Of a DNA stretch of 64,000 nt, positions 31,941 to 39,927 are shown piece after piece. The position numbers and the translations under genes are program-made. This DNA is from Seonamhaeicola sp. (lineage in GTDB: Bacteria > Bacteroidota > Bacteroidia > Flavobacteriales > Flavobacteriaceae), in assembly GCF_028281565.1 (NCBI RefSeq), contig NZ_JANQJQ010000042.1:1-64000 (forward strand). The letters are read 5' to 3'. The notes beneath the pieces were generated by a model. The model was given only the letters and a program-made list of their open reading frames with translations. It made no database searches and was not told the origin of the DNA. Numbering within the stretch: the stretch's first letter is position 1; each line of letters begins with the position of its first letter.

Positions 31941-31966
31941 AATCCCGAATTTATTTCGGGATCTCA
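31941..31966. repeat. REP-like palindrome upstream of tmRNA
   Basis: ATCCCGAA (31942-31949) and TTCGGGAT (31955-31962) followed by CTCAC. It lies in the 207-nt region between tmRNA and the gene at 32110, about 40 nt from the mature tmRNA 5' end. Confidence 0.65.
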
Positions 31967-32037
31967 CCCCATATGATTTTTTTAGCACCTGTATGCACTG
32001 AGTACAGCCGAGGTGTTCTATTATCTAATGCGGATGG

Positions 32038-32045
32038 CAAAGTTA
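32038..32045 (-). promoter_or_regulatory. Possible tmRNA promoter -7 box
   Basis: TAACTTTG on the minus strand is a perfect TAnnTTTG match but has no good -33 partner. Use of it would give tmRNA a 5' extension of about 130 nt, containing a hairpin (31984-32018) and the palindrome at 31941. Confidence 0.35.
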
Positions 32046-32109
32046 CCAAAAACTTTGTAATTCGGTTAAAATCCAACTATTTTAGAGCAAAAATTATTCC
32101 ATTTCATTT

Positions 32110-33318
32110 ATGAAGTTTGCTATCATTAAAGAGCGTAAAACCCCACCGGATCGTAGAGTGGTATTTTCACCGTCAGAATTGCTGAAAGCTAAGGATCAAT
32201 TTCAAGAGGCGACGTTTAAAGTGGAACCCTCAAGTATTCGGGTATTTTCAGATGATGATTATAGTTCAAAAGGGTTTGAAGTTTCCCGGGATGTTTCAGA
32301 TTGTGATGTAATGTTGGGTGTTAAGGAAGTGCCCATAGAAGCTCTGATTCCCAATAAAAAATACTTTTTCTTCTCGCATACCATAAAAAAGCAACCATAT
32401 AATAGAAAATTGTTAAGGGCTATTCTTGAAAAAAATATCGAGTTGTATGATCATGAAACCATAGTAAATAACGAAGGATTCAGATTGATAGGTTTTGGGC
32501 GTTATGCCGGTATTGTAGGGGCCTATAATGGTTTTAGAGCCTGGGGTTTAAAATTTGGATCCTGGAATTTACCCAAAGCCGAAACTTTGTCAGACCAAGG
32601 TGCTCTAATAAAGCAACTGAGAGCAATCCGACTTCCAAATATTAAAATACTGTTAACCGGTAGCGGGAAAGTCTCCAATGGTTCCCAGGAAATGTTGGAT
32701 GCTATGGCTATTAAGCAAGTTACGGTAAAAGAATACCTGAATTCAGACTATAATGAACCGGTTTACTGTAAAATTGATGTTTTGGACTATAACAAACGAA
32801 AAGATGGAAACGTTGTGGATGATGTTTTTGATTTTTTTGATTTTCCCGAAGCATACGAATCCAATTTTATGCGTTTTGCGAAAGTAACCGACTTCTATAT
32901 AGCCGGCCATTTTTATGGAGACGGAGCCCCTTATTTATATACCAGGGCAGATGTGAAATCTCCCGACTTTAACATCAAAGTTGTGGCAGATATAAGCTGT
33001 GATGTAGATGGTCCGGTAGCAACCACTTTAAGAGCTTCTACCATTGCAGACCCTATTTATGGTTATGATCCGGAAACAGAGTCTGAAATAGATTATAGGG
33101 GTGCTAAAGCCATTGCAGTTATGGCTGTTGACAATTTGCCTTGTGAACTGCCAAAGGATGCCAGTGAAGGCTTTGGAACTATGTTTTTGCAGCATGTAAT
33201 CCCGGCCTTTTTTAATGGTGATAAAGATGGTGTTTTACAGCGTGCCAGAATTACTGAAAATGGAAAGTTAACCAGGCAATTCAGTTATTTACAGGATTAT
33301 GTTGACGGGTTGGAGTAG
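32110..33318 (+). CDS. Alanine dehydrogenase/saccharopine dehydrogenase-like NAD(P) enzyme
   Basis: A 402-residue protein of the AlaDH/PNT superfamily. The N-terminal substrate domain has IKERKTPPDRRVVFSPSEL, then the HETIVNNEGFRLIGFGRYAG block. A Rossmann unit follows with ILLTGSGKVSNGSQEML, and the late block VVADISCDVDGPVATTLRAS contains the catalytic-domain SCD. This flavobacterial group resembles fungal-type saccharopine dehydrogenase (lysine-forming) more than alanine dehydrogenase. The actual substrate is not known. Its 3' end overlaps the convergent radical SAM gene by 38 nt. Confidence 0.8.
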   Translation: MKFAIIKERKTPPDRRVVFSPSELLKAKDQFQEATFKVEPSSIRVFSDDDYSSKGFEVSRDVSDCDVMLGVKEVPIEALIPNKKYFFFSHTIKKQPYNRKLLRAILEKNIELYDHETIVNNEGFRLIGFGRYAGIVGAYNGFRAWGLKFGSWNLPKAETLSDQGALIKQLRAIRLPNIKILLTGSGKVSNGSQEMLDAMAIKQVTVKEYLNSDYNEPVYCKIDVLDYNKRKDGNVVDDVFDFFDFPEAYESNFMRFAKVTDFYIAGHFYGDGAPYLYTRADVKSPDFNIKVVADISCDVDGPVATTLRASTIADPIYGYDPETESEIDYRGAKAIAVMAVDNLPCELPKDASEGFGTMFLQHVIPAFFNGDKDGVLQRARITENGKLTRQFSYLQDYVDGLE

Positions 33319-34723
33319 TTCTCTGTAATTTCACACTATTACCGGAAAAGCTTTCTTTTTCATAATAATTGACCTTGGATAGAATAGATTCTAATAGCGG
33401 TAGCATATTATTCAAGTTCTTAGTTTTAATGATGAAGTTCCAAAGCGGTTCAAACTTTTTCCAGCCACCAGAGTATAAAAGATGTTTTAGCTTGTGTTTA
33501 TGGGATTTATGGTTAAAGCTTGCTTCAAAAATGTTAGCCCACCTATAAAATTCTTTGTAAGCCCAATCATAACCCTGTTTTAATTCTTCTGCTGTTAAAT
33601 TTGTAGTTTTATAAACTACATGCCTGGTATCATATAAATCCCAATTTCTGGTTAAAACTCTATTTTGGCTTTCCATATCTTTAAACAATTTGGTTCCGGG
33701 GTAAGGTGTTAATACATGGTAGGTAGAGGTTGTAATGGCATTTTTAACACCCCAATCTACGGTTCTTTTAAATACATCTTTATCATCTTCATCAAGCCCA
33801 AAGACAAAACTTCCGTTTATCATAATTCCTAAAGCATGTAATCGTTGTACAGCTTCTTTATAATCTCGTTTCAGGTTTTGCTTTTTGTTGCTTTGTTTTA
33901 AGTTTTTGGGAGAAAAGGTTTCAAAACCTACAAATACACTTCTTAAACCGGCTTCAGCAGCCTGTTCAATTAAGTTCCCTCTTAAAATGGAATCTACCGT
34001 TGCTGCACCTTGAAAAACTCTATTCATGCCTTTCATGCCTTCAAACAAACTACTCGCAAACTTTTGATTTCCTAATAAGTGATCATCAAGGAAATAAAGA
34101 TGACGTCCGGGAAGCCTATCAATTTCTGCTAAAGCATCATCTACAATTTGTGTATAAAACGATTTACCGCTTTCAAAAAAGGCATCTTTATAACAAAATG
34201 TACAATGGTGTGGACATCCTCTTGTCACAACAATAGAATTTGGAACCAGATATCTATGGCGTTTAATTAAATCCCTTCTAATAGGAGGCATTCTTTCTAA
34301 GGTTCTAATACTTGAATAGTATATTTTTTTAGGGGTTCTATTTTTGAAATCTTTTAAAAATTGGGGAAAGGTTTCTTCTCCCGGCCCTAAAAAAACAGAG
34401 TCTGCATGTTTTGATGCTTCATCGGGTAGCGAGGTAACATGTAATCCGCCAAGGATGACATATGTTCCTTTGGCTCTATAATGATCAGCTATGGAATAGG
34501 AACGATATGCATTGGTTATATATACTTGTAGGATAACCAAATCCGGGGTGTCATTTAGATTCAACTTTTCAACATGCTGGTCTTGAATTTCAACCTCATC
34601 ATTAGGTGATACATAAGCTGCTAAAGTAGCTAAACCTAAAGGAGGAAATAATGAGTATTTAATTGGTCTCCAAAAAGGACTTTCTGCTTCTGCCAGAGCA
34701 GGTAAGATCATTTTAATTTTCAT
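33281..34723 (-). CDS. B12-binding radical SAM protein
   Basis: A 480-residue class B radical SAM enzyme. An N-terminal cobalamin-binding-like domain (about 1-140) contains YVILGGLHVTSLP and the FLGPGEETFP block. The [4Fe-4S] cluster motif CPHHCTFC is at about 174-181 (CxxxCxxC) within VVTRGCPHHCTFCYKD. The FLDDH and VFVGFETF strands of the SAM barrel follow, then a DUF4070-like C-terminal region. Members include HpnP/HpnR hopanoid methylases and many of unknown substrate. It ends a four-gene operon with three membrane proteins (34713-36066), suggesting a lipid substrate, which is inference. Confidence 0.88.
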   Translation of the reverse strand: MKIKMILPALAEAESPFWRPIKYSLFPPLGLATLAAYVSPNDEVEIQDQHVEKLNLNDTPDLVILQVYITNAYRSYSIADHYRAKGTYVILGGLHVTSLPDEASKHADSVFLGPGEETFPQFLKDFKNRTPKKIYYSSIRTLERMPPIRRDLIKRHRYLVPNSIVVTRGCPHHCTFCYKDAFFESGKSFYTQIVDDALAEIDRLPGRHLYFLDDHLLGNQKFASSLFEGMKGMNRVFQGAATVDSILRGNLIEQAAEAGLRSVFVGFETFSPKNLKQSNKKQNLKRDYKEAVQRLHALGIMINGSFVFGLDEDDKDVFKRTVDWGVKNAITTSTYHVLTPYPGTKLFKDMESQNRVLTRNWDLYDTRHVVYKTTNLTAEELKQGYDWAYKEFYRWANIFEASFNHKSHKHKLKHLLYSGGWKKFEPLWNFIIKTKNLNNMLPLLESILSKVNYYEKESFSGNSVKLQRTTPTRQHNPVNN

Positions 34724-35387
34724 GGTTCGCTTTATTTGATGTAATAATTATAAAGCCATAGTACCCAACGGTTAAGAAGGCCCCGAAAAGGAGTGTAAAT
34801 AACCAGGCCTCAGCATGTTGATTGGGGTATATTACAATGTGTGATATGTCATAAAAAAGGGTGAGAGGGTTTTGAACAATTTCCCAGGAATTATAGCGTA
34901 AAAACCTACCTAAATACACACCAAACCCGCAAAGAAACAGAATAAATAGGACGAGAGGTTTTAGATAGTTGTCTTTTATTCTGGTTTTAAGAATGGTTTT
35001 CATGTCTAAAACCGATAAATAGAATAGCATTAGTCCGCTAAATGCAAAAGAACTTATAACAAGTATATCCAACCACAATAAATGCGTCCTGCTTATTCTT
35101 AAATGTAATAGATCTGTGATAATATAAGGGGCGTTAGGTAAAAAAAGCAGCCATACACCAAACCAAAAAAGTAACCCAAATCTATTAAGCTTGGGGAGAC
35201 TCACTAAATAGGTTGTAATAGTAAAAGGTATGACTGCCAAAAACAAATTCCAGACTAAAAACAAGTAAAAAAAGGAATGTGTGAGCTTCATTCTAATCAT
35301 TAACAGCACGATGCTGAAAATGATCGAAACACTTAAAAGTGCGAATGTTTTAAATTGACTAAAAATGAGATCTTTTAAGTTGTTCAT
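34713..35387 (-). CDS. DUF1361 membrane protein
   Basis: A 224-residue membrane protein with about seven TM helices. The conserved central block GVWLLFLPNAPYIITDLLHL (about 77-96) is the DUF1361 signature. Function is unknown. It overlaps the radical SAM start by 11 nt and the DUF2809 stop by 29 nt, so the operon is tightly packed. Confidence 0.85.
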   Translation of the reverse strand: MNNLKDLIFSQFKTFALLSVSIIFSIVLLMIRMKLTHSFFYLFLVWNLFLAVIPFTITTYLVSLPKLNRFGLLFWFGVWLLFLPNAPYIITDLLHLRISRTHLLWLDILVISSFAFSGLMLFYLSVLDMKTILKTRIKDNYLKPLVLFILFLCGFGVYLGRFLRYNSWEIVQNPLTLFYDISHIVIYPNQHAEAWLFTLLFGAFLTVGYYGFIIITSNKANHEN

Positions 35388-35751
35388 GTCTTGTGTGTTC
35401 TATTATTACTATTGTTAAAGCGCCTAATGAATAGGCCACTAAATCTGATAACTGAAAGGTACTTCCCAGGAGCAATTTTATGGTATAGCTGTTGTCAAGA
35501 TTTAGCGAGTCTAGAATACCACTTAGTTGTAGGAATTCCACAAAAAAAGCTATAGCCAAAGCACCAAAAGCAATTATATTAGCATGTCCTTTAATGAATA
35601 TTTTAGCGAAACAATAGATTAGGATAACTATCAGGTAATCACCTAAGGTATAGCGTATAAAACCGGATGGAATAAACGCAGCTATAAGAGCTTCGGTTGT
35701 AAAAAGAAGTAGCGTTAAGATTATATATGTTTTATTTAATTTAGGTATCAT
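35359..35751 (-). CDS. DUF2809 (VanZ-like) membrane protein
   Basis: A 130-residue protein with four TM helices: about 7-27, 32-50, 55-76 and 98-116. The DYLIVILIYCFAKIF helix and the AIAFFVEFLQLS block match DUF2809. Role unknown. Its downstream overlap with DUF1361 is 29 nt, unusually long. Confidence 0.82.
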   Translation of the reverse strand: MIPKLNKTYIILTLLLFTTEALIAAFIPSGFIRYTLGDYLIVILIYCFAKIFIKGHANIIAFGALAIAFFVEFLQLSGILDSLNLDNSYTIKLLLGSTFQLSDLVAYSLGALTIVIIEHTRHEQLKRSHF

Positions 35752-35754
35752 AGT

Positions 35755-36066
35755 TTACCAATCAGGGTTTATAAAGTTTAAACGAGTGAAAAATAGCATA
35801 TAGATATATAGCGCAGTTATTGGAATATTTAATAAAACAAAGCCAATAGCTTTAAGAATTTTTGATTTATTGTTTGAATTCCGTAATAAAAAAAGCAATA
35901 ATGTTATAACAGATATAGGATTTATGATTATTGATAGAATTACAAAGACAAAGCCTATTCCTATTAAATTGACGCTGTTAGTATATAATTGAAGCATAAA
36001 TAGTATGGTTCCTAAAGCAAAGCTTGAAACTGCTATGGCTTTGCTTATGTTTATGATATTGTACAT
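35755..36066 (-). CDS. Hypothetical four-TM membrane protein
   Basis: A 103-residue protein made almost only of hydrophobic helices (about 8-25, 30-60, 74-96), ending NFINPDW. No family recognised. It stops 3 nt before the DUF2809 start codon, so it heads the radical SAM operon. Confidence 0.6.
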   Translation of the reverse strand: MYNIINISKAIAVSSFALGTILFMLQLYTNSVNLIGIGFVFVILSIIINPISVITLLLFLLRNSNNKSKILKAIGFVLLNIPITALYIYMLFFTRLNFINPDW

Positions 36067-36153
36067 AAGTCTGTTTTTGGTTTTAGAGATTTAATGGTTC
36101 GCGAGCCTGCTATACCGCAGACCTGCACTCTTCTCGAATACTAACAAATAAAA

Positions 36154-37524
36154 TTAACCGTTACTCCAGTCTATTTTCCGTGAAGCAAACATGACGATTG
36201 CCAGGATCAGGAACAGACCAATACTGCCTACCAATAATGCATAGTTTTCTAATTGAATGATGACATAGATAAAAGTGTATAAGGCTGTTAAGGATAAACC
36301 AATAAACAAGGGAAATTTAATGGTTTTAAGTATGGTTTTAGAGTATAGTGCTATAAGAACTACCACTGAGCTACCAGCAATTAAATAAGCTTTTAAAAAG
36401 TTGCTGTGCTCTGAAATTGAAACCAATAAAGTATAGAACATAGTAAGCGCTAAGCCTATCATCAAATATTGAAACGGATGAATGTTTATTTTGCTTAAAG
36501 TTTGGATTAGAAAGAAGATTAGAAAAGTAAGCCCGATGACCAGGAATCCGTATTTCGAGGAACGTTCGCTTTTTTGATATTCATCCACCGGAATCATAAA
36601 GTTTACTCCAAAAGCAAAATCGTTTAACTCCGGTAAATTGTAAAAATGTTGTTGAGAAAACGGCCGGTTTATATCTAAAATTTTCCATTTGGCATCAAAC
36701 CCGTTTTCGTTTATTTTGTCGCCATTGTAAGGTAGAAATTCCCCAAAGAAATTGGCATCTTTCCAATTGGATGTTATATTGGCTTCTGTAGTTTTCCCAA
36801 TAGGGACAAATCTTATTTGCTCACTCCCTTTTATATTAAAATCTATATTAAAAGTTAATGGTTTAGAGGTTTGGGGCACTAAGCTAATGTTTTTGGTTTC
36901 TAAAGTATGCAGGTTTATGACACCCAGGCCATAGTTTTTTGACCCGTTATATTTTGAGGACAGGTTAAAACTGCTATCGTTTAATTTTAAATGGGCCCTA
37001 TTTACACCTTTTACATTTGATGATTTTATGATGACCTTAACTTTGTTCCAAAGAATGTTTTTATCATCTACTTCCATGTCACTAAAGTCCGGCTTCGTAA
37101 AAGTTCCGGATATTTTAATATCACTATTATAGACAGCTGTAGTATAAATGCCTCTGCTTTTTGTTTCCGGATTTATATTGGAGTTGATGTTCAGCGTTTC
37201 GGGAAAGAAATAAGCTATTTCAATGTTTTCAATGGTTTCGGTGTATGTCTTTTTGGTTTTTTTATCTGTTACCGTTTTCTCTTTATAAACCTTATAGGGT
37301 ACTTTTAAAATAGGACCGTAAATGAGTACTTCTTTTCCCCATTGATTATTAATTTCTTCAATAGCTTCAGTTTGCCTGAATGATCGCTCTTTGATTAACT
37401 CTTGAATGAAGAATAGTGGGATTAATAATACTAAGGTTAGAAATCCAATCATTAGCATTCTGGCTGTGATGGATGTTTTTAACCAGTGACCAAATTTGTT
37501 GTTTTGTTGATGTTGCTGTTCCAT
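36154..37524 (-). CDS. creD: Cell envelope integrity protein CreD
   Basis: A 456-residue inner-membrane protein. One TM helix near the N-terminus (about 20-42) with the CreD block ERSFRQTEAIEEINNQWGKE precedes a large periplasmic domain (about 45-310), then five or six TM helices to the C-terminus. In E. coli CreD is a CreBC target and contributes to envelope stability. Here there is no CreBC; instead a small winged-helix regulator and a membrane protein lie directly upstream. A palindrome ACTTTG-N5-CAAAGT sits at 37541, 17 nt from the start codon, suggesting repression by that regulator. Confidence 0.9.
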   Translation of the reverse strand: MEQQHQQNNKFGHWLKTSITARMLMIGFLTLVLLIPLFFIQELIKERSFRQTEAIEEINNQWGKEVLIYGPILKVPYKVYKEKTVTDKKTKKTYTETIENIEIAYFFPETLNINSNINPETKSRGIYTTAVYNSDIKISGTFTKPDFSDMEVDDKNILWNKVKVIIKSSNVKGVNRAHLKLNDSSFNLSSKYNGSKNYGLGVINLHTLETKNISLVPQTSKPLTFNIDFNIKGSEQIRFVPIGKTTEANITSNWKDANFFGEFLPYNGDKINENGFDAKWKILDINRPFSQQHFYNLPELNDFAFGVNFMIPVDEYQKSERSSKYGFLVIGLTFLIFFLIQTLSKINIHPFQYLMIGLALTMFYTLLVSISEHSNFLKAYLIAGSSVVVLIALYSKTILKTIKFPLFIGLSLTALYTFIYVIIQLENYALLVGSIGLFLILAIVMFASRKIDWSNG

Positions 37525-37540
37525 AATCTTGTTTTAAAGT

Positions 37541-37557
37541 ACTTTGTAATTCAAAGT
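37541..37557. promoter_or_regulatory. Palindromic operator upstream of creD
   Basis: ACTTTG-TAATT-CAAAGT, preceded on the plus strand by AAAGT. The same 17-bp palindrome with the same preceding AAAGT occurs at 38550-38566 upstream of the first gene of the locus. Probably bound by the HTH_34 regulator encoded between. Confidence 0.6.
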
Positions 37558-37577
37558 GAAAATGATAAAAAAATTTA

Positions 37578-37871
37578 TTATTGTTTATTGATTAATTTTT
37601 CAAGGGCTTCAATATGTTTTTTAAATGCGGCTCTACCTTGTTTTGTAGTAGAGTAGCGGGTGTTTGGTTTTCTGCCTATAAATTGTTTTTCTACTTTTAT
37701 ATATTCGGCTTTTTCCAATGCTTTGGTATGGCTTGCCAAATTACCATCAGTGGCTCCCAGTAATTCTTTCAGCATATTAAAATCGGCATATTCATTCACC
37801 ATTAAAACCGACATGATACCCAGCCTGATCCTGTGATCAAATAATTTGTTTATGTTCGTTATAATACTCAC
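37578..37871 (-). CDS. Winged-helix transcriptional regulator (HTH_34 family)
   Basis: A 97-residue DNA-binding protein, a single winged helix: RIRLGIMSVLMVNEYADFNM (helices 1-2), LGATDGNLASHTKALEKAEY (recognition helix) and the wing FIGRKPNTRYSTTKQGRAAF. This is the pfam HTH_34 type, common next to creD in Bacteroidota. It has no ligand domain. Two copies of a symmetric site flank its operon at 37541 and 38550, so it likely represses both as a dimer. Confidence 0.9.
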   Translation of the reverse strand: MSIITNINKLFDHRIRLGIMSVLMVNEYADFNMLKELLGATDGNLASHTKALEKAEYIKVEKQFIGRKPNTRYSTTKQGRAAFKKHIEALEKLINKQ

Positions 37872-37932
37872 TCCTTAATTGTTCAATGTTTAAAGTTCAA
37901 AGTTACTGAAAACTGATACTGAAAACTGAGAA

Positions 37933-38541
37933 CTATTTTCTATCGTATTTAAAATGCATCCAGGTACCATAGATAATGTGCATAAGTCCAAAACCAATCA
38001 CCCAGTACCAAAAGCCCCACCCCGGATTTAATGCGCATAAAAGCCCTAAAATCAGTTGGATAAATCCCAGGTATCTAATGTCACCAATACTATATTTTGA
38101 GGCATTAACTAAAGCAAGGCCATAAAATATTAGCATCAATGCCGCTGTTTGGCCATACTTATGTTGGTCTAAAATGATCAAAATGTACAGACCGCCTGCA
38201 ATTAAAGGAATCAGAAAGTTTATTAACAAGCGCTTTGAAGTACTATCCCAAATTTTTGCACCTTGTTTTTTAGCTTTACTGGTGGTTAACACTATTCCTG
38301 TTACAACACTTAGAAACGCTACCATGAATAAAATAAATAAGCATAACCTAAAGATGTTTCCATCCAGGATCAAGTATCCTCTAACGGAATTATCGACTAT
38401 ATAATATGCAATGGCAGCGCCAATTAGGGCATAGGTTCCGGCCAGTATTCCAGATAAGCCACTTAATGAAATAAAGCGGGATGACTTGTTCATTAAATCT
38501 TTAATCTCGCTGATGTCTTTTAAATAATCTTTTGATTCCAT
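37933..38541 (-). CDS. Six-TM membrane protein of the creD locus
   Basis: A 202-residue protein with a short soluble start (KDISEIKDLMNKSSRFISLS) followed by about six TM helices; the block SSRFISLSGLSGILAGTYAL is typical of the flavobacterial proteins found beside creD regulators. Function unknown. It is the first gene of regulator-creD, 61 nt upstream of the regulator, with the palindromic operator 8 nt before its start codon. Confidence 0.75.
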   Translation of the reverse strand: MESKDYLKDISEIKDLMNKSSRFISLSGLSGILAGTYALIGAAIAYYIVDNSVRGYLILDGNIFRLCLFILFMVAFLSVVTGIVLTTSKAKKQGAKIWDSTSKRLLINFLIPLIAGGLYILIILDQHKYGQTAALMLIFYGLALVNASKYSIGDIRYLGFIQLILGLLCALNPGWGFWYWVIGFGLMHIIYGTWMHFKYDRK

Positions 38542-38549
38542 ATAAAAGT

Positions 38550-38566
38550 ACTTTGAAATACAAAGT
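38550..38566. promoter_or_regulatory. Palindromic operator upstream of the membrane-protein/regulator pair
   Basis: ACTTTG-AAATA-CAAAGT, preceded by AAAGT, matching the site at 37541-37557. The shared consensus is AAAGTACTTTG-w-AAT/ATA-w-CAAAGT, placed just before the start codon, a repressor position. Confidence 0.6.
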
Positions 38567-38638
38567 AAATAAATATTTTTGAAAGGGGCATCATAAATTT
38601 TTGTTAAGTTTGAATTATAATCTAATATAAAGTAACCG

Positions 38639-39007
38639 TTGAAGCCTGTAGACGAATATTTTTTGAATCAGAAAGAACCGTTCCAATCTATCATGCTTTA
38701 TGTGCGCAGCGTTATTGTGAGTACGTTACCGGATGTGGTTGAGAAATACAATTACGGCATCCCATTCTACCATTATAACGGCAAACCTTTCATCTATCTG
38801 AACATTTTAAAGCGTACTAATTTTGTTGATGTGGCCTTTGTAAGAGGCGTGATCCTTAAAAAGCAATTTCCACAGCTAAGAGATTATAACAATAGAAAAA
38901 ATGTACGCTCATTGCAGTATACAAATTTAGATGCTATCAACGAACAGGAACTTAGCGAAATCATCAAGGCAGCAGCAAAACTTATGGATACCAACAGAAA
39001 GGCGTAG
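38639..39007 (+). CDS. DUF1801 domain protein
   Basis: A 122-residue protein starting at TTG 38639. The YdhG-like DUF1801 core has VVEKYNYGIPFYHYNGKPFIYL (split here: IPFYHY, KPFIYL) and FVRGVILKK. Function is unknown; some members bind small ligands or iron. Monocistronic, convergent with kdsA. Confidence 0.8.
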   Translation: MKPVDEYFLNQKEPFQSIMLYVRSVIVSTLPDVVEKYNYGIPFYHYNGKPFIYLNILKRTNFVDVAFVRGVILKKQFPQLRDYNNRKNVRSLQYTNLDAINEQELSEIIKAAAKLMDTNRKA

Positions 39008-39016
39008 AAAAAATGG

Positions 39017-39835
39017 TCAAAAACCATTGATGGTTTTTCTAATAGCCACCAAATTAGTCAAAAGATTTTCTAAATTGTCAAGGTGTAACATGTTGGCACC
39101 ATCACTCTTGGCATTGGCAGGATCAAAGTGCGTTTCAATAAATAACCCGTCAACATGATTAACAACGCCGGCTCTGGCAATGGTTTCGATCATATTGGGC
39201 CTGCCACCGGTAACACCTGCGCTTTGGTTAGGTTGTTGTAATGAGTGGGTTACATCTAAGACAGTAGGGGCATATCGACGCATGGTTGGGATACCTCTAA
39301 AATCTACAATCATATCCTGGTAACCAAACATGGTACCTCGATCTGTTATCCAGGCTTTATCACTGCCTGAATCTTTAACTTTTTGAACAGCGTGTTTCAT
39401 GGCTTCGGGGCTCATAAACTGTCCTTTTTTTAAATTAACCACTTTACCAGTTTTGGCTGCAGCCACCACCAAATCGGTTTGCCGTACCAGAAAAGCCGGA
39501 ATCTGTAATACATCGACATATTGAGCGGCAAAGGCGGCATCTGAAACTTCATGAATATCGGTTACTGTAGGAACATCAAATGTATCAGACACTTTTTTTA
39601 GGATCTTTAAAGCGTTTTCATCACCTATTCCGGTAAAACTATCTATTCTGCTTCGGTTAGCCTTTTTAAAGCTTCCTTTAAAAACATAAGGTATTTCTAA
39701 TTTATCAGTTATAGAAACCACTTTTTCTGCAATTCTTAGGGCCATATCCTCACCTTCAATGGCACAAGGACCACATAATAAAAAGAAATTATTTGAGTTT
39801 GTATGTTTTAATTTTGGAACTTCTTGAAGCTTCAT
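39017..39835 (-). CDS. kdsA: 3-deoxy-8-phosphooctulonate synthase
   Basis: A 272-residue TIM-barrel aldolase: LLCGPCAIEGEDMAL, FKGSFKKANRSRIDSFTGIG, VTDIHEVSDAAFAAQYVDVL, QIPAFLVRQTDLVVAA and THSLQQPNQSAGVTGG are all KdsA blocks. It joins phosphoenolpyruvate and arabinose 5-phosphate to KDO 8-phosphate for lipopolysaccharide. Divergent from typA. Confidence 0.96.
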   Translation of the reverse strand: MKLQEVPKLKHTNSNNFFLLCGPCAIEGEDMALRIAEKVVSITDKLEIPYVFKGSFKKANRSRIDSFTGIGDENALKILKKVSDTFDVPTVTDIHEVSDAAFAAQYVDVLQIPAFLVRQTDLVVAAAKTGKVVNLKKGQFMSPEAMKHAVQKVKDSGSDKAWITDRGTMFGYQDMIVDFRGIPTMRRYAPTVLDVTHSLQQPNQSAGVTGGRPNMIETIARAGVVNHVDGLFIETHFDPANAKSDGANMLHLDNLENLLTNLVAIRKTINGF

Positions 39836-39895
39836 AAAGTCTTTGATTTACTAAATAAAGGCGTAAAGATAATGTTTTATGTACATAAATAAACG

Positions 39896-39903
39896 TAACT
39901 TTG
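39896..39903 (+). promoter_or_regulatory. -7 box of the typA promoter
   Basis: TAACTTTG, a perfect TAnnTTTG match, 24 nt before the typA start codon. No convincing TTTG at -33. Confidence 0.5.
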
Positions 39904-39927
39904 CACGCTTAAATTAAGGAGCCCGGT

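Noticed and set aside
31984-32018. Hairpin as a terminator for tmRNA-side transcription
   Set aside because: It is followed by an A run on the minus strand and has no T tract on the plus strand.
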